Virus record (IMG/VR): IMGVR_UViG_3300030329_001951
Location: 1-49,374 of that record
Direction: 5' to 3' (one strand)
DNA from: a virus
DNA: 49,374 nt
Shown: one piece after another, positions 48,707 to 49,374 of the stretch
Numbering within the stretch: the stretch's first letter is position 1
How the letters are laid out: each line of letters starts with the position of its first letter
Translations under genes and position numbers: made by a program
The notes under the pieces: model-generated
Seen by the model: the letters and a program-made list of their open reading frames with translations, nothing else
Databases searched by the model: none
What the model was told of the DNA's origin: nothing

Positions 48707-48727
48707 CCCCACTATCGTGGGGTTTTT
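48707..48727 (+). terminator. Intrinsic terminator on the plus strand
   Basis: CCCCAC (48707-48712) pairs perfectly with GTGGGG (48717-48722), tetraloop TATC, then five T. It is a textbook stem plus U-run and stops plus-strand transcription just before the gene at 48826. Confidence 0.8.
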
Positions 48728-48825
48728 GATTTCTCAAAAAGGTTATTTTTGATTTTAAATTGTAAAATAATTTTGATCTAAAGAAATAATAATAGTCTAA
48801 ATAAAATACACAAGGAGGTGTAAAC

Positions 48826-49086
48826 ATGGCTAAAAGTACAGATCAGTTCTGCCTAGTATCATCAGCTGATGCAATGAAGCGTATCAACAAGTTAACAGAA
48901 GCATACCTAGATGAAGTAGAAGTTGCTCCTACAAAGAGTGGCTGGAATAGTATGCTAAAGAAGCCTGTACATTCTAAGAGGCAAGTAACACAGGCCTATC
49001 AGAATAACTTGCAAAACATCATTGCACTTTGCCCAGCAATCGCTGCTAAAGTAGAGAAAGCAATGCTAGCTTTGGAGCCTGAGTAA
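48826..49086 (+). CDS. Small helical protein, early gene, function unknown
   Basis: 86 residues with AAGGAGG ten bases before ATG. It is helical (SADAMKRINKLTEAYLDEVE, then a basic middle KKPVHSKRQVTQAYQNN, and a final hydrophobic helix IAALCP-AIAAKVEKAMLALE in style). Codon use and the strong site mark it as a real gene. It lies after a terminator and before more plus-strand genes, so probably has its own promoter in the AT-rich 48728-48820. No family recognised. Confidence 0.7.
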   Translation: MAKSTDQFCLVSSADAMKRINKLTEAYLDEVEVAPTKSGWNSMLKKPVHSKRQVTQAYQNNLQNIIALCPAIAAKVEKAMLALEPE

Positions 49087-49358
49087 TCAGGTTTCATTGC
49101 TAATATGTTATTATTTGGTTGTTATCATACATAATGGTACATAATGTGAGAGTTGTTGTAGGTATCCTTAACCTTTGTTATCTCTTGTATTGTGTGCCTG
49201 TGTGTGATATATATATACCGACTTATATTAGACTTACAGCTATCGTTCTCGGCTGATCTATATGATGAATAGGGAACATTCATAACCAGACAGCATCCTT
49301 GGCATGATGGGGAAAAAAGGCCAAATAATTTAAATATAACCAACCAAGGAGATCAATT
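49087..49358 (+). other. Non-coding leader before the last partial gene
   Basis: 272 bases without a convincing gene. ATGAAT (49265-49270) and ATTCAT (49278-49283) form one small hairpin. A run of TATATATATA (49209-49218) and several T/A tracts could be promoter or origin material. I see nothing firmer in it. Confidence 0.4.
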
Positions 49359-49374
49359 ATGACTAACAATCCTA
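49359..49374 (+). CDS. Start of a gene cut by the window end
   Basis: ATG 49359 lies behind CAAGGAGATCAATT, a strong ribosome-binding site like those of the early genes. Only five codons (MTNNP) are present. If the two window ends were joined, the frame would go on for only eight more codons (ITAKTTIR) before a stop at 25-27, so either the peptide is tiny or the ends are not adjacent. Confidence 0.5.

Noticed and set aside
49125-49343. 72-residue minus-strand frame
   Set aside because: No ribosome site, unusual composition, and it opposes the leader of a plus-strand gene.
1-49374. CRISPR array, insertion sequence or integrase
   Set aside because: No regularly spaced repeats, transposase or integrase motifs were seen; the repeats at 68-897 are few and structured.

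Overview
The window is most of, or all of, the genome of an AT-rich tailed phage. By gene content it is a short-tailed (podovirus-like) virus with no integrase or lysogeny genes. Protein styles in the structural region are those typical of phages from marine metagenomes: beta-rich fibre and decoration proteins, a Cys-Gly-Gly-Trp cysteine element, and a P22-type portal. Strong AGGAG ribosome-binding sites and a sigma70-like promoter on the minus strand point to a bacterial host, but the host cannot be named from the sequence.

Layout. (1) 1-6782, plus strand: an early/replication module. It opens with a ribbon-helix-helix gene and about 630 bases of non-coding DNA that folds into many stems on paper. 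Small coiled-coil genes follow, then an ERF single-strand annealing protein, an SSB-like protein ending in DEMPF, a winged-helix-like protein, a primase-helicase with an archaeo-eukaryotic primase (AEP) domain, an Nmad1-like nucleotide-modification-associated protein, a small zinc protein and a Holliday-junction-resolvase-like nuclease. No DNA polymerase is visible. (2) 48379 down to 6779, minus strand: one very long late operon. In transcription order it holds the small terminase, a 580-residue protein, the large terminase, a transglycosylase-like protein, portal, scaffold, major capsid protein, decoration-like proteins, connector, fibre, adaptor, a triplet of paralogues, a membrane/metallophosphoesterase cluster, a nozzle-like tail protein, Ala/Gly-rich and coiled-coil internal virion proteins, and two very large proteins (2850 and 936 residues). 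(3) 48380-49374: the divergent control region, with a minus-strand promoter, two plus-strand intrinsic terminators, a possible small RNA, one plus-strand gene and the first bases of another.

How it works together (inference). The 2850-residue protein carries, in the right order, three motifs of double-psi-beta-barrel RNA polymerases of the YonO/QDE-1/crAss-phage type: RYPRTRPND, DYDVD and LEAQLLIDYWKG. I therefore predict a virion-packaged RNA polymerase, injected together with the 936-, 512-, 494- and 217-residue internal proteins to start early transcription. The structured, repeat-bearing region at the head of the early module is the natural place to look for its promoters or for a large phage RNA. 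The polymerase and that non-coding region are the two most interesting parts of the window.
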